NCBI GenBank assembly: GCA_965363725.1
Contig: CBDTUS010000228.1
Coordinates: 1 to 5,627, forward strand
Direction: 5' to 3'
Length of the DNA: 5,627 nucleotides
Origin: JAGLCY01 sp965363725
Lineage (GTDB): Bacteria; Krumholzibacteriota; Krumholzibacteriia; LZORAL124-64-63
Both the position numbers and the translations under genes were made by a program. Under the pieces are notes generated by a model. That model saw only the letters and a program-made list of their open reading frames with translations. It had not been told where the DNA came from and did no database searches. This document shows, piece after piece, positions 1-5,627 of the stretch (its first letter is position 1; every line of letters begins with the position of its first letter).

Positions 1-1739
1 CCGATCAAGGCCAGCACCGGAGCGCTGTTCCCTTCGGTCACGTCGATGCTGATGATCTCGTCGGTGGTCACGATGCCGTCGGTCACCGAGACGGTGGTCG
101 GGAAGGTCCCGGGCCCCTGGTCCTCGGTGGGCGTCCAGGTGAACGCGCCGGTGGTCGGGTTGATGGCCATGCCGGCAGTGACGGAGGCGGGGTCAAGACT
201 GAAGGTCAGGCCCTGAGCCGGAAAATCGCCGTCAGTGGCCGAGGCCGTGAAGGTCAGCTCTGCAAGTTCCGCGATGCTCTGGTCGCCGATGGCAGCCAGA
301 ACGGGAGCGATATTCACTTCGGTGACTTCGATGCTGATGAGTTCGTCGGTGGTCACGACGCCGTCGGTCACGGAGACGGTGGTCGGGTAGGTTCCGGGTC
401 CCTGTACCTCGGTAGGCGTCCAGGTGAACGCGCCGGTGGTCGGGTTGATGGCCATGCCGGCAGTGACGGAGGCGGGGTCAAGACTGAAGGTCAGGCCCTG
501 AGCCGGAAAATCGCCGTCAGTGGCCGAGGCCGTGAAGGTCAGCTCTGCAAGTTCCGCGATGCTCTGGTCGCCGATGAAGTTGAGCACCGGAGCCACGTTC
601 ACTTCGGTGACTTCGATGCTGATGTCTTCAAAGTCCGTCAGCGAACCGTCGGTCACGGTGATGGTGGCGGGGAAAGTGCCGGGCCCCTGCAGCTCGGAGG
701 GCGTCCAGGTGAAATCCCCGGTGTTCGTATCGATCAACATGCCCGCGGCCAGGGCCGCGCCATCAAGGCTGAAGGTCAGGCCATCGGGTGGCAGATCTTC
801 GTCCGTCGCTGAGGCGGTGAAGGCCAGTTGCACCAGTTCCGCAGTGCTCTGGTCGTCGATCAAACCGAGAACGGGGGCCTCATTCAAATCATTCAGATTG
901 ATTTCAATGGTGGCCGTACCCGATTTGGCCGTGTTGGGATCGTCGTCGAAAACTACCACCGTCAGGGAGAAGATCTCGGTGGTCTCGAAATCCAGGACTC
1001 CGGCATCGGCCACGGTGATGTCGCCGGAAACCGAATCGATGGCGAATCCGCCGAGGAGGTTGCCGGCCGTGATGGCGTAATCGAGGACGTCACCGGTGTC
1101 GATATCGCTGGCCAGGACGGTTCCAACAGAAGTACCGTTCGCACTGTTCTCGTCGAGACCGAAGGTGGCCGGATTGACGACCGGAGCGGTGTTGCAGATG
1201 TTATCGACGCTACCCGCAGTGGCGTCATGTGTGATGGTGCCATTCACGGAATCACGAAGGGTAGTCAGCCCATCCAGAGTCAGCTGGCTCGAAGCTTTGG
1301 TGGCACCCGGGGAGAGGGTGATGCTGATAAGGGGGCTGGAAGTCGAGGTGGTCCAGGCACAGCCCAACAGGGACGAGTCAACCACCAGCAGGCCGGTCCC
1401 TGCGTCATATGAGTAATCCAGGAATGGCGAACTGGAACAAGCGCCCTCGTAAGCTGAGCCCAGGGCGACGGAATCCACTACGAAAACGCCAGGATCCAAC
1501 TGGACATAGAGAGAGAATCCCTGCAGATCGGTAACATCGGAGATCAGGACATCGACGGTCCCGGGCGCCCCGCAGTCAATCTCACTTGTCGACGGGTCGA
1601 AACTTAGAACAGGATTCTGAGCAGCAGCCGTTCCCGCTGTCACCAGCAGAAGTGAAACAGCAACCAGTGCGTGCAGAGCAGTTCTGCGGACCACCGATCG
1701 CCGGGACGATGAGATTGAAGTGATTGTCTGATCAGACAT
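1..1739 (-). CDS. Secreted cohesin/cadherin/Ig-repeat surface protein, 3' end outside window
   Basis: The reading frame starts at ATG 1739-1737 and stays open for 579 codons to the left edge, so the C-terminus is missing. A Shine-Dalgarno GGAGG sits 7 bases upstream. Residues 1-40 form a signal peptide: an arginine-rich n-region (SRRSVVRR, 12-19), a hydrophobic core (about 21-35) and an AAA cleavage site before Q41. Residues about 43-182 resemble a cohesin-like beta-sandwich (start VLSFDPSTSEIDCG, then VDVLISDVTDLQGFSLYVQLDP), with cysteines at 56, 101, 127 and 182 that could form disulfides. Residues about 185-287 look like a cadherin repeat (LDENSANGTSVG, SDID, GDIT, LDFETT), with acidic residues typical of calcium sites. 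From 288 onward there are 95-residue Ig-like repeats of the He_PIG type (GDQS, TASATD, GLTFSLD, TGxFTWTP, VTDG). The likely role is a cell-surface or adhesive structural protein. The domain calls are by eye; no enzymatic motif is visible. A sorting tail or dockerin may lie beyond the edge. Confidence 0.88.
   Translation of the reverse strand, partial: MSDQTITSISSSRRSVVRRTALHALVAVSLLLVTAGTAAAQNPVLSFDPSTSEIDCGAPGTVDVLISDVTDLQGFSLYVQLDPGVFVVDSVALGSAYEGACSSSPFLDYSYDAGTGLLVVDSSLLGCAWTTSTSSPLISITLSPGATKASSQLTLDGLTTLRDSVNGTITHDATAGSVDNICNTAPVVNPATFGLDENSANGTSVGTVLASDIDTGDVLDYAITAGNLLGGFAIDSVSGDITVADAGVLDFETTEIFSLTVVVFDDDPNTAKSGTATIEINLNDLNEAPVLGLIDDQSTAELVQLAFTASATDEDLPPDGLTFSLDGAALAAGMLIDTNTGDFTWTPSELQGPGTFPATITVTDGSLTDFEDISIEVTEVNVAPVLNFIGDQSIAELAELTFTASATDGDFPAQGLTFSLDPASVTAGMAINPTTGAFTWTPTEVQGPGTYPTTVSVTDGVVTTDELISIEVTEVNIAPVLAAIGDQSIAELAELTFTASATDGDFPAQGLTFSLDPASVTAGMAINPTTGAFTWTPTEDQGPGTFPTTVSVTDGIVTTDEIISIDVTEGNSAPVLALI
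24..308 (-). repeat. Ig-like repeat unit 3 (95 codons)
   Basis: Residues 478-572, beginning APVLAAIGDQS. The period from unit 2 is exactly 285 bases. A fourth unit (APVLALIG...) begins at residue 573, bases 23 to 1, and runs off the window, so the array is longer than seen here. Confidence 0.88.
309..593 (-). repeat. Ig-like repeat unit 2 (95 codons)
   Basis: Residues 383-477, beginning APVLNFIGDQS. It differs from unit 3 at 9 of 95 residues. Bases 415-576 overlap this unit and are identical to bases 130-291 of unit 3, including all synonymous positions. Confidence 0.88.
594..878 (-). repeat. Ig-like repeat unit 1 (95 codons)
   Basis: Residues 288-382 of the surface protein, beginning APVLGLIDDQS. 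The protein is about two thirds identical to the next unit (32 differences in 95 positions by hand count). This is the most diverged complete unit in the window and contains the hallmark segments TASATDEDLP, GLTFSLD, FTWTPSE and VTDG. Confidence 0.85.
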
Positions 1740-1746
1740 GAAAAGT

Positions 1747-1751
1747 CCTCC
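1747..1751 (-). promoter_or_regulatory. Ribosome binding site of the surface protein gene
   Basis: On the minus strand GGAGG is followed by 7 bases and then ATG at 1739. This is a canonical Shine-Dalgarno arrangement within a purine-rich GGGGGAGGA run. It decides the start, and the signal peptide directly downstream supports it. Confidence 0.8.
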
Positions 1752-1807
1752 CCCGGAAATGAAATTTCACTCAAAGTATCCCAAAACTATAGCACCAAAT
1801 GGAGACG

Positions 1808-1841
1808 AAATGTGTCATTTTCGAACCAGTTTGACACATTT
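1808..1841. promoter_or_regulatory. 10-bp inverted repeat upstream of the surface protein gene
   Basis: Arms AAATGTGTCA (1808-1817) and TGACACATTT (1832-1841) are perfect reverse complements separated by 14 bases. The element lies 69-102 bases upstream of the ATG at 1739. A possible minus-strand -10 (TATAGT, 1791-1786) lies between it and the gene, but no good -35 at normal spacing was found. It could be an operator for a dimeric regulator or an RNA hairpin; the role is inferred from position only. Confidence 0.45.
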
Positions 1842-2233
1842 ACCTCACCAGGAGTTTCTACCTGTGGAAAACATTCCTTTGCGCGATCCTATCGAATCCC
1901 AAGCAGCCCCAGGGACAAAAAAATCACCCCGTTCGGCGGCAACCCCACTAATCACTTCTCCCGCAATGCCCTATCTGGACAGAGGGGGGAGGGCCAGGAG
2001 TCCCTGAGACCAGGAATTTCAGTACGTGATTGGTCCATCAATCAGGGCATTGGGGACAATTCGTCCGAAGCCATCACCCGAAATATCCTTATTTCAGTGT
2101 GCACAATATTATCACGAAACGGTTTCTCCACCATTGATAAATTAAAGCCTAACATGGTGACGGATATTGTTCAACAGATAAAGACATAAAAAAACACAAT
2201 TTATCATCGATTTCGTCCGGGGTGAAATGGTGG

Positions 2234-2271
2234 CTTGCCTGGGCAAGAGACCCGTCCGAAAATCAGACGGG
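2234..2271 (-). terminator. Tandem hairpins downstream of gene 2, possible terminator
   Basis: Read on the minus strand after the TGA at 2332-2330, CCCGTCTGA-TTT-TCGGACGGG (2271-2251) forms a 9-bp stem with one G-T pair and a 3-base loop. CTTGC-CCAG-GCAAG (2247-2234) follows directly. The U-rich tail of a classical intrinsic terminator is missing (only TCTCTT follows the first stem; a run of seven T occurs about 55 bases later). The position fits an end-of-transcript or 3'-stabilising structure. Confidence 0.4.
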
Positions 2272-2329
2272 AATCTGGAGGCGAGAATCGAAGGTGATGC
2301 CTGTTGCACGCAATGCAGACCGATCAAGC

Positions 2330-3940
2330 TCAACGGACCAGCATCATTTTCCGTTCGATGGATCCGTTGTCCGTGATCAGACGTGAGATATACATCCCGC
2401 TGGATAGATCCTTCCCATCGAACGTGACAGCATGGGTTCCTGAGGCCAGATTTCCATCCACCAGGTTCTTCACGCGCCGGCCCTGGAGGTCGAGGACATC
2501 CAGGCGCACCCATGCCTCCGCAGGCAGGGTGAAACTGATTTGGGTCCTGGGATTAAATGGATTGGGATAATTTTGATGAAGTTCTGCCGTGGCGACCACG
2601 GGGACCTCGTCAACGGAGCTCACCCCACTTTCGGGTGTCCCCACGGAAACAATCAATTGATCCGTGGCACTCGCAATTTCCCCGTCGGCTATCGTGTGGT
2701 CTTCCCCGAATCCGAGGGTGAAGGTCCGGCCTTCTCCCGAAAGGCGAGGAATCATTGAACCGGATGATGTGTTTAGGACTCTTCCAAAGCCAAATACCGT
2801 CATCACGGGTGAGGAACCGCTTGATTGACCCTGGGGCCGGAAGGAATCGGGGGCGTCATCTCCCTGGTCGTCGCTCAGGTAAAAGAACCGGGAGGCGCTC
2901 AGGTCACGAAAATACACCCACGCGGGGTCCGACAGGGTTTCCTCCCAGCTATCCTCATAGTCATATGCGCTGGTTTGGACGCCGTTGGACCGGACCACGA
3001 CGTCGTTGGCGTCCTGGACACCGCCCACGGTTCCTTCGTACAGCAACCAGTAGTCTCCTGAATTGGTAGTACCAACAGTTTGCACCGTAAGGCGGAAATA
3101 GGTGGGATAGAATTCCCACAGCAACTGCCATAAATTGGCCGGATTGTCCGACTCGGTAAGAACCGTCACCTTTAGTGGACCGGCATGTACGATCCGGCTA
3201 AGTGCATTGGTGAATCCAGGATGGAAATAGTTATTCTGGGGTTCGTTAGGCTTGCCGACCATGTTGGGAATACCACGATACTCACCGGAGGATCTGCTGC
3301 CCGGGATGTCTTTGAAACTGATCCAATCCTGCCCGTCATTGTCGATAATGCTGGCGAACCCTCCGCCGGCAAGATGGTAATAGTAGTCGGCCCGTGGAGT
3401 ATCGATCAAATAGGTCAGCTGGTTTTCGTAGGTCAGGCTGTCCACCGATACGGGATGTGTCACGACAGGAGGAGGGGGACAATCGACACAGCCTCCATCC
3501 AAATCGAACCACAATTTATAATGGCGGATCGTGGCTGCAGGAGTGTCGCCGCCCATAATGAACACGAGAGTGCCGGCCGCCTGGGTAGTCCCATCGAAAC
3601 CAGGTGCCGGGTCGAACTGGAACGGGACTTCCGTGTCGAGAACCCCTCCTTCGAAAGCCACTTCGGTGACCTGCAGGGTGCTCACGTCGAGAGAACCGCC
3701 GATCAAGGTCAGGAAATCGGATAGATCGACCGCAACATCCACCGGTTTATCCATCCGATCCGCGGTGGATGAATCCACATCGATCGGTAGGAAATAGTCC
3801 TGACCCGCAAGCCCTGGGTTGGCCATAACCAGGCCCAGGAAAAGGGCCAAGGAAGCGAAATGGGCTCCCATAGAGAATCCTGGATAGGATTTTTTGAATC
3901 GCATAGTCATAGGCCACATGATATTGAAATCCCTTTTCAT
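2330..3940 (-). CDS. Secreted beta-rich protein of unknown function with PNPFNP (FlgD-Ig/T9SS-like) tail
   Basis: The complete frame is 536 codons, with TGA at 2332-2330. The ATG at 3940 has only a weak AGG 7 bases upstream; the ATG at 3919 (residue 8) has AAAAGGG 11 bases upstream and is an equally possible start. Residues about 13-46 form a Sec-type signal peptide (basic RFKK, hydrophobic LALFLGLVMA, cleavage near GLAG). Residues 47-146 are a beta-sandwich-like module (ADRMDKPVDVAVDL, VPFQFDPAPG, GTLVFIMGG). A CVDCPPPP linker follows at 151-158. Residues about 165-440 form a large aromatic-rich module (FASIIDNDGQDWISF, EYRGIPN, LLWEFYPTYFRLTV, YWLLYEG, WVYFRDL, MTVFGFGR). I have the impression of having seen such modules in secreted, possibly polysaccharide-related proteins of environmental bacteria, but I cannot name a family or an active site. 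Residues 453-536 are the tail, QNYPNPFNP to MYISRLITD and KMMLVR, seen in proteins sorted to the cell surface. It is preceded by its own promoter, so it is probably monocistronic. Confidence 0.88.
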   Translation of the reverse strand: MKRDFNIMWPMTMRFKKSYPGFSMGAHFASLALFLGLVMANPGLAGQDYFLPIDVDSSTADRMDKPVDVAVDLSDFLTLIGGSLDVSTLQVTEVAFEGGVLDTEVPFQFDPAPGFDGTTQAAGTLVFIMGGDTPAATIRHYKLWFDLDGGCVDCPPPPVVTHPVSVDSLTYENQLTYLIDTPRADYYYHLAGGGFASIIDNDGQDWISFKDIPGSRSSGEYRGIPNMVGKPNEPQNNYFHPGFTNALSRIVHAGPLKVTVLTESDNPANLWQLLWEFYPTYFRLTVQTVGTTNSGDYWLLYEGTVGGVQDANDVVVRSNGVQTSAYDYEDSWEETLSDPAWVYFRDLSASRFFYLSDDQGDDAPDSFRPQGQSSGSSPVMTVFGFGRVLNTSSGSMIPRLSGEGRTFTLGFGEDHTIADGEIASATDQLIVSVGTPESGVSSVDEVPVVATAELHQNYPNPFNPRTQISFTLPAEAWVRLDVLDLQGRRVKNLVDGNLASGTHAVTFDGKDLSSGMYISRLITDNGSIERKMMLVR

Positions 3941-3988
3941 GTCAATGCCTGAACTAGTTAACGTCTGGCGTTCAAAATTTGATCTTTT

Positions 3989-4017
3989 AATATATCATAT
4001 TGCGTATAAGGGGTCAA
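3989..4017 (-). promoter_or_regulatory. Sigma70-type promoter of gene 2
   Basis: On the minus strand TTGACC (4017-4012) is followed by 17 bases and TATATT (3994-3989). A TG one base upstream of the -10 gives an extended -10. The bases just upstream (about 4018-4045) are A/T-rich, with an A7 run, like an UP element. The expected transcription start is near 3982, leaving a leader of about 40 bases before ATG 3940. Both hexamers match the consensus at 5 of 6 positions. Confidence 0.7.
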
Positions 4018-4049
4018 GTTTTTTTGAGTATATTATTTATGTTTTGACC
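4012..4049. promoter_or_regulatory. GGTCAA/TTGACC inverted repeat overlapping the -35 box
   Basis: Plus-strand GGTCAA (4012-4017) and TTGACC (4044-4049) are perfect 6-bp inverted half-sites 26 bases apart. The first is the -35 hexamer itself. A further GGTCA lies at 4068-4072. The layout would suit a regulator covering the promoter, but short half-sites in AT-rich DNA arise by chance. Confidence 0.22.
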
Positions 4050-4097
4050 TTTGCTGCTCATTTTTCAGGTCATGATAACCCAATAATTTCCAACCAT

Positions 4098-4126
4098 TTG
4101 AGGGCCCATGGGACTTGTGCCCTCAA
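4098..4126. repeat. 8-bp inverted repeat in the gene 3 - gene 2 gap
   Basis: TTGAGGGC (4098-4105) and GCCCTCAA (4119-4126) are perfect reverse complements around a 13-base loop. No T-run follows on either strand, so it is not a textbook terminator. It may be part of the 3' untranslated structure of gene 3 or a binding site. Confidence 0.4.
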
Positions 4127-4186
4127 TCCCTGGGAGGGGTTCCCAATAGAATCAATAGCCCAGAACTAACAACTGACGGGGATCGG

Positions 4187-4220
4187 CGTCACCGCGCCGG
4201 CGTGGGCCGGCATCGTGACG
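4187..4220 (-). terminator. GC-rich two-part hairpin downstream of gene 3, possible terminator
   Basis: The stem is built of CGTCAC/GTGACG (outer 6 bp), a symmetric 3x3 internal loop, and GCCGGC/GCCGGC (inner 6 bp) around a 4-base loop. It begins about 65 bases after the stop of gene 3 (4288-4286). Stability should be high, but no uridine tract follows, so termination might be factor-dependent, or the hairpin may protect the transcript 3' end. A smaller palindrome TGGGATT-G-AATCCCA lies at 4259-4273, just after the stop. Confidence 0.42.
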
Positions 4221-4285
4221 GGGCAGAACCGCCAAACCTCCGGAACCAGACAACCGGTTGGGATTGAATCCCAGATAGATGCAGA

Positions 4286-5566
4286 CTACTTCAGTAGCAG
4301 CATCCGCTTAGTCTCGACGAAAGTGCCAGCCTCAATCCGATAGTGGTAGACCCCCGAGGCGACCGGTCTGTTCTGGTCGTCGCGACCCGCCCACACGAGT
4401 TCGTGACGGCCCGCGGTGCGGGCCTCGTCCAGGAGGGTTGCGACGTACCGTCCGGCAACATTGTAAATTGTCAAACGCACGTGACCCCCGGCAGGCAACG
4501 AGAACGATAGAACTGTTTGGGGATTGAAGGGATTGGGTGTCGCCTCGTGAAGTGCGAAGCGGGTGGCGGCGGAGGGACCGTTGACCCCTGTCACCGTTCC
4601 CGGGGACCCGGCTGGACCTTCGTTTCCCGAATAATCGATGCTCGAGACCTTGTAGGAATATTGCCAGGGTACTGCCGAGGGGTCTTCGAAACTTGATTCC
4701 GCGGTTTGCCCATGGAGGTTGAACTCCGAGGGCACGAAGCCGGGATCCGTGTCGCGATAGACCCGATAGAACTGGAAGTCTGTTTCCCTCGCGTCGTCCC
4801 AGTCGAGATGAGCGGCGGAAGCATCGTAGTTGGCGATGATGTTCTGCGGAACGCCAGGGGCAATGTTGTCCACCGAATAGCCGCTGTCCGGGGCGCTTGC
4901 GAACCAGACGGAGGGTATGGGGGTATGGGCGGAGACCACGAACGTCGACCAGAAAAATCCGTTCGCTTCAGTGGAATCGGCCAAAGTTGGTGAGGCGATC
5001 AAGTAGTTCGGCTGCTGAATAGCCGGTGCTGAACCGACGACTTCCCAAAGCCCCGGTGGGAGGGTCGTGGCGTCGGCGGACGCGGACGGCCCCGAACTCA
5101 CGAACAAACGATCCCCAAACTGGAGGACATCGAACTCCCCAAGGTCGAGTCCTTCGATTTTCGCCAAGCCTGTCGCTGAGGATAGCAGAGGCACCCCTTC
5201 CCTCAGGACCGTACCGGCCAGCGCCGCACTTTCGACCCGTCGCCAGAGGAAATAGTTGGCGATAGGAAGGTCTTCCCCGACCCGATCATTGCCTGGAGGA
5301 GCAAGATTTACCCGGACCCAGCCTCCCTGATCGCCTGGGATGTCGGAGACAGCGGAAATCGCCGGCCCAACCTCCATGACCGTGACCGCTCCATCCATGG
5401 CCGGCGGCGGACTGACGACCTGCACGAGCCGGCTTGGCCAGCGAACTTCAACAAGGTCGACCGACGTGGCGGACTCCAGTCCAAACGATGCCATCATCGC
5501 GTCCTGCGACAGAAAGCCGGAGCCCCCGGAGATCTCGCGGATCCGGGTCGCCCCGCCGGCCACCAC
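4286..5566 (-). CDS. ASPIC/UnbV-FnIII protein with PNPFNP (FlgD-Ig/T9SS-like) tail, 5' part broken
   Basis: The frame ends at TAG 4288-4286. The nominal start, GTG at 5566, is probably not the native start because the ASPIC/UnbV motif continues upstream of it in frame (GIGARVKVVAGGATR). Residues 1-50 of the GTG frame complete that motif: REISGGSGFLSQ, FGLESATSVDLVEVRWPS. Residues about 70-232 form a module with SDIPGDQGGWVRV, NYFLWRRVES, LWEVVG, ASPTLADS and DSGYSVDN, which I regard as recurrent in surface proteins of these phyla. Residues about 235-325 are a fibronectin type III domain (APGVPQNI, LDWDD, FYRVYRDTD, YSYKVSSIDYSGNEG). Residues 338-426 are the sorting-like tail (EATPNPFNPQ, VRLTIYNVAGR, SGVYHYRIEA, KRMLLLK). 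Intact ASPIC/UnbV proteins usually carry a signal peptide and FG-GAP/VCBS repeats ahead of this domain. Here an in-frame TAG 11 codons before the GTG (5599-5597) separates them, so without a signal peptide the tail would be useless. This suggests a pseudogene, a frameshift or a base-call error. Confidence 0.75.
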   Translation of the reverse strand: MVAGGATRIREISGGSGFLSQDAMMASFGLESATSVDLVEVRWPSRLVQVVSPPPAMDGAVTVMEVGPAISAVSDIPGDQGGWVRVNLAPPGNDRVGEDLPIANYFLWRRVESAALAGTVLREGVPLLSSATGLAKIEGLDLGEFDVLQFGDRLFVSSGPSASADATTLPPGLWEVVGSAPAIQQPNYLIASPTLADSTEANGFFWSTFVVSAHTPIPSVWFASAPDSGYSVDNIAPGVPQNIIANYDASAAHLDWDDARETDFQFYRVYRDTDPGFVPSEFNLHGQTAESSFEDPSAVPWQYSYKVSSIDYSGNEGPAGSPGTVTGVNGPSAATRFALHEATPNPFNPQTVLSFSLPAGGHVRLTIYNVAGRYVATLLDEARTAGRHELVWAGRDDQNRPVASGVYHYRIEAGTFVETKRMLLLK

Positions 5567-5627
5567 CTTGACCCGCGCTCCGATGCCTGCCCACCGCTAA
5601 TCAGCTGTTCGCCAAAATAGCGACCAA
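5567..5627 (-). pseudogene. Interrupted upstream part of the ASPIC/UnbV gene
   Basis: In the frame of the downstream gene, codons 5596-5567 read RWAGIGARVK, the conserved start of the ASPIC/UnbV domain, immediately preceded by TAG (5599-5597). The remaining bases to the window edge read WSLFWRTAD in that frame, which is only weakly like the usual segment before GIGARV. The other two frames are no better: one has TGA after LVAILANS, the other reads GRYFGEQLISGGQ. Too little sequence is left to decide between a nonsense change, a frameshift just upstream and a truncated gene. Confidence 0.45.

Larger units (their letters stand above)
1740..2329. other. 590-base intergenic region
   Basis: This stretch between the stop of the 536-residue protein gene and the start of the surface protein gene has no convincing gene on either strand. 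The gene-2-proximal part (2230-2275) holds two adjacent hairpins. The centre (about 2080-2215) is AT-rich, with a 9-bp inverted repeat TGATAAATT (2135-2143) / AATTTATCA (2198-2206) that could be chance in such composition. The part near 1808-1841 carries the 10-bp inverted repeat. Plus-strand frames of 89-125 codons exist here, but they show low-complexity, family-less translations and no Shine-Dalgarno support. Confidence 0.6.
3941..4285. other. 345-base intergenic region
   Basis: No gene is supported here. The region nearest gene 3 is GC-rich and full of inverted repeats (4259-4273, 4187-4220, 4098-4126). The region nearest gene 2 (about 3970-4090) is strongly AT-rich and carries the promoter at 4017-3989. 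A 91-codon plus-strand frame at 3894-4169 begins antisense to the signal peptide of gene 2, has no ribosome binding site and resembles nothing I know. Confidence 0.6.

Noticed and set aside
130..576. Direct repeats that could suggest a CRISPR array or mobile element
   Set aside because: The period is exactly 95 codons, the reading frame is maintained through all units, and each unit encodes the same Ig-like motifs. This is a protein repeat array.
520..1416. Several open frames of 93-194 codons on both strands within the surface protein gene
   Set aside because: They are shadows of the GC-rich, repeat-bearing minus-strand frame. Their translations are serine/valine- or arginine-rich with no domain, and the minus-strand frame shows a signal peptide and clear domain motifs.
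1831..1836. TTGACA on the plus strand as a -35 box
   Set aside because: No -10-like hexamer occurs at 16-18 bases downstream, and no plus-strand gene follows. The hexamer is mostly part of the inverted repeat arm.
1812..2189. A 125-codon plus-strand frame in the intergenic region, ending SRNGFSTIDKLKPNMVTDIVQQIKT-like
   Set aside because: The last part looks superficially protein-like, but the first part is low-likelihood sequence, there is no ribosome binding site, and no family is recognisable. A more conservative reading is chance openness.
2755..3797. Plus-strand frames of 78-179 codons opposite gene 2
   Set aside because: They are antisense to an intact gene with signal peptide, coherent modules and sorting tail. 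Their translations have no recognisable features.
4259..4273. TGGGATTGAATCCCA palindrome as an intrinsic terminator right after gene 3
   Set aside because: With a realistic loop the stem has only 5 bp, and it is followed on the minus strand by ACCGGTTGTCTGG rather than a T-run.

Overview
The window suggests a free-living, GC-rich bacterium of the FCB-like phyla (for example Eisenbacteria, Krumholzibacteriota or Latescibacterota; the exact phylum cannot be fixed from this sequence). The evidence is the protein style: secreted multidomain beta-sandwich proteins, two of which end in the FlgD-Ig / type-A-sorting-like tail with the PNPFNP motif. A cohesin-plus-cadherin-plus-Ig architecture and an ASPIC/UnbV module fit the same picture. 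All recognisable genes lie on the minus strand, so the annotation reads from high to low coordinates.

Layout in transcription order: (1) 5627-4286 holds the C-terminal part of an ASPIC/UnbV protein with a FnIII domain and a PNPFNP tail. Its frame is interrupted by an in-frame TAG at 5599-5597, in the middle of the ASPIC/UnbV motif, so it looks broken at its 5' side or affected by a sequencing error. (2) 4285-3941 is a gap with several inverted repeats and a very good sigma70-type promoter for the next gene. (3) 3940-2330 is a complete 536-residue secreted protein of unrecognised function with the same kind of tail. (4) 2329-1740 is a 590-base gap with a tandem hairpin region after gene 2 and a 10-bp inverted repeat upstream of the next gene. 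(5) 1739 to the left edge is the first 579 codons of a large surface protein with signal peptide, cohesin-like domain, cadherin-like domain and 95-residue Ig-like repeats; it is open at the window edge and its end is not seen.

The three genes are separated by hundreds of bases, so they are probably transcribed separately. They share a theme: export and display of extracellular beta-rich proteins. I see no enzyme with a recognisable active site, no mobile element, no RNA gene and no CRISPR array. The most solid unusual observation is a block of 162 bases that is perfectly repeated between two adjacent Ig repeats whose flanks differ markedly, which points to recent gene conversion, unequal exchange or an assembly artefact. 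I did not find convincing evidence for a new biological system.
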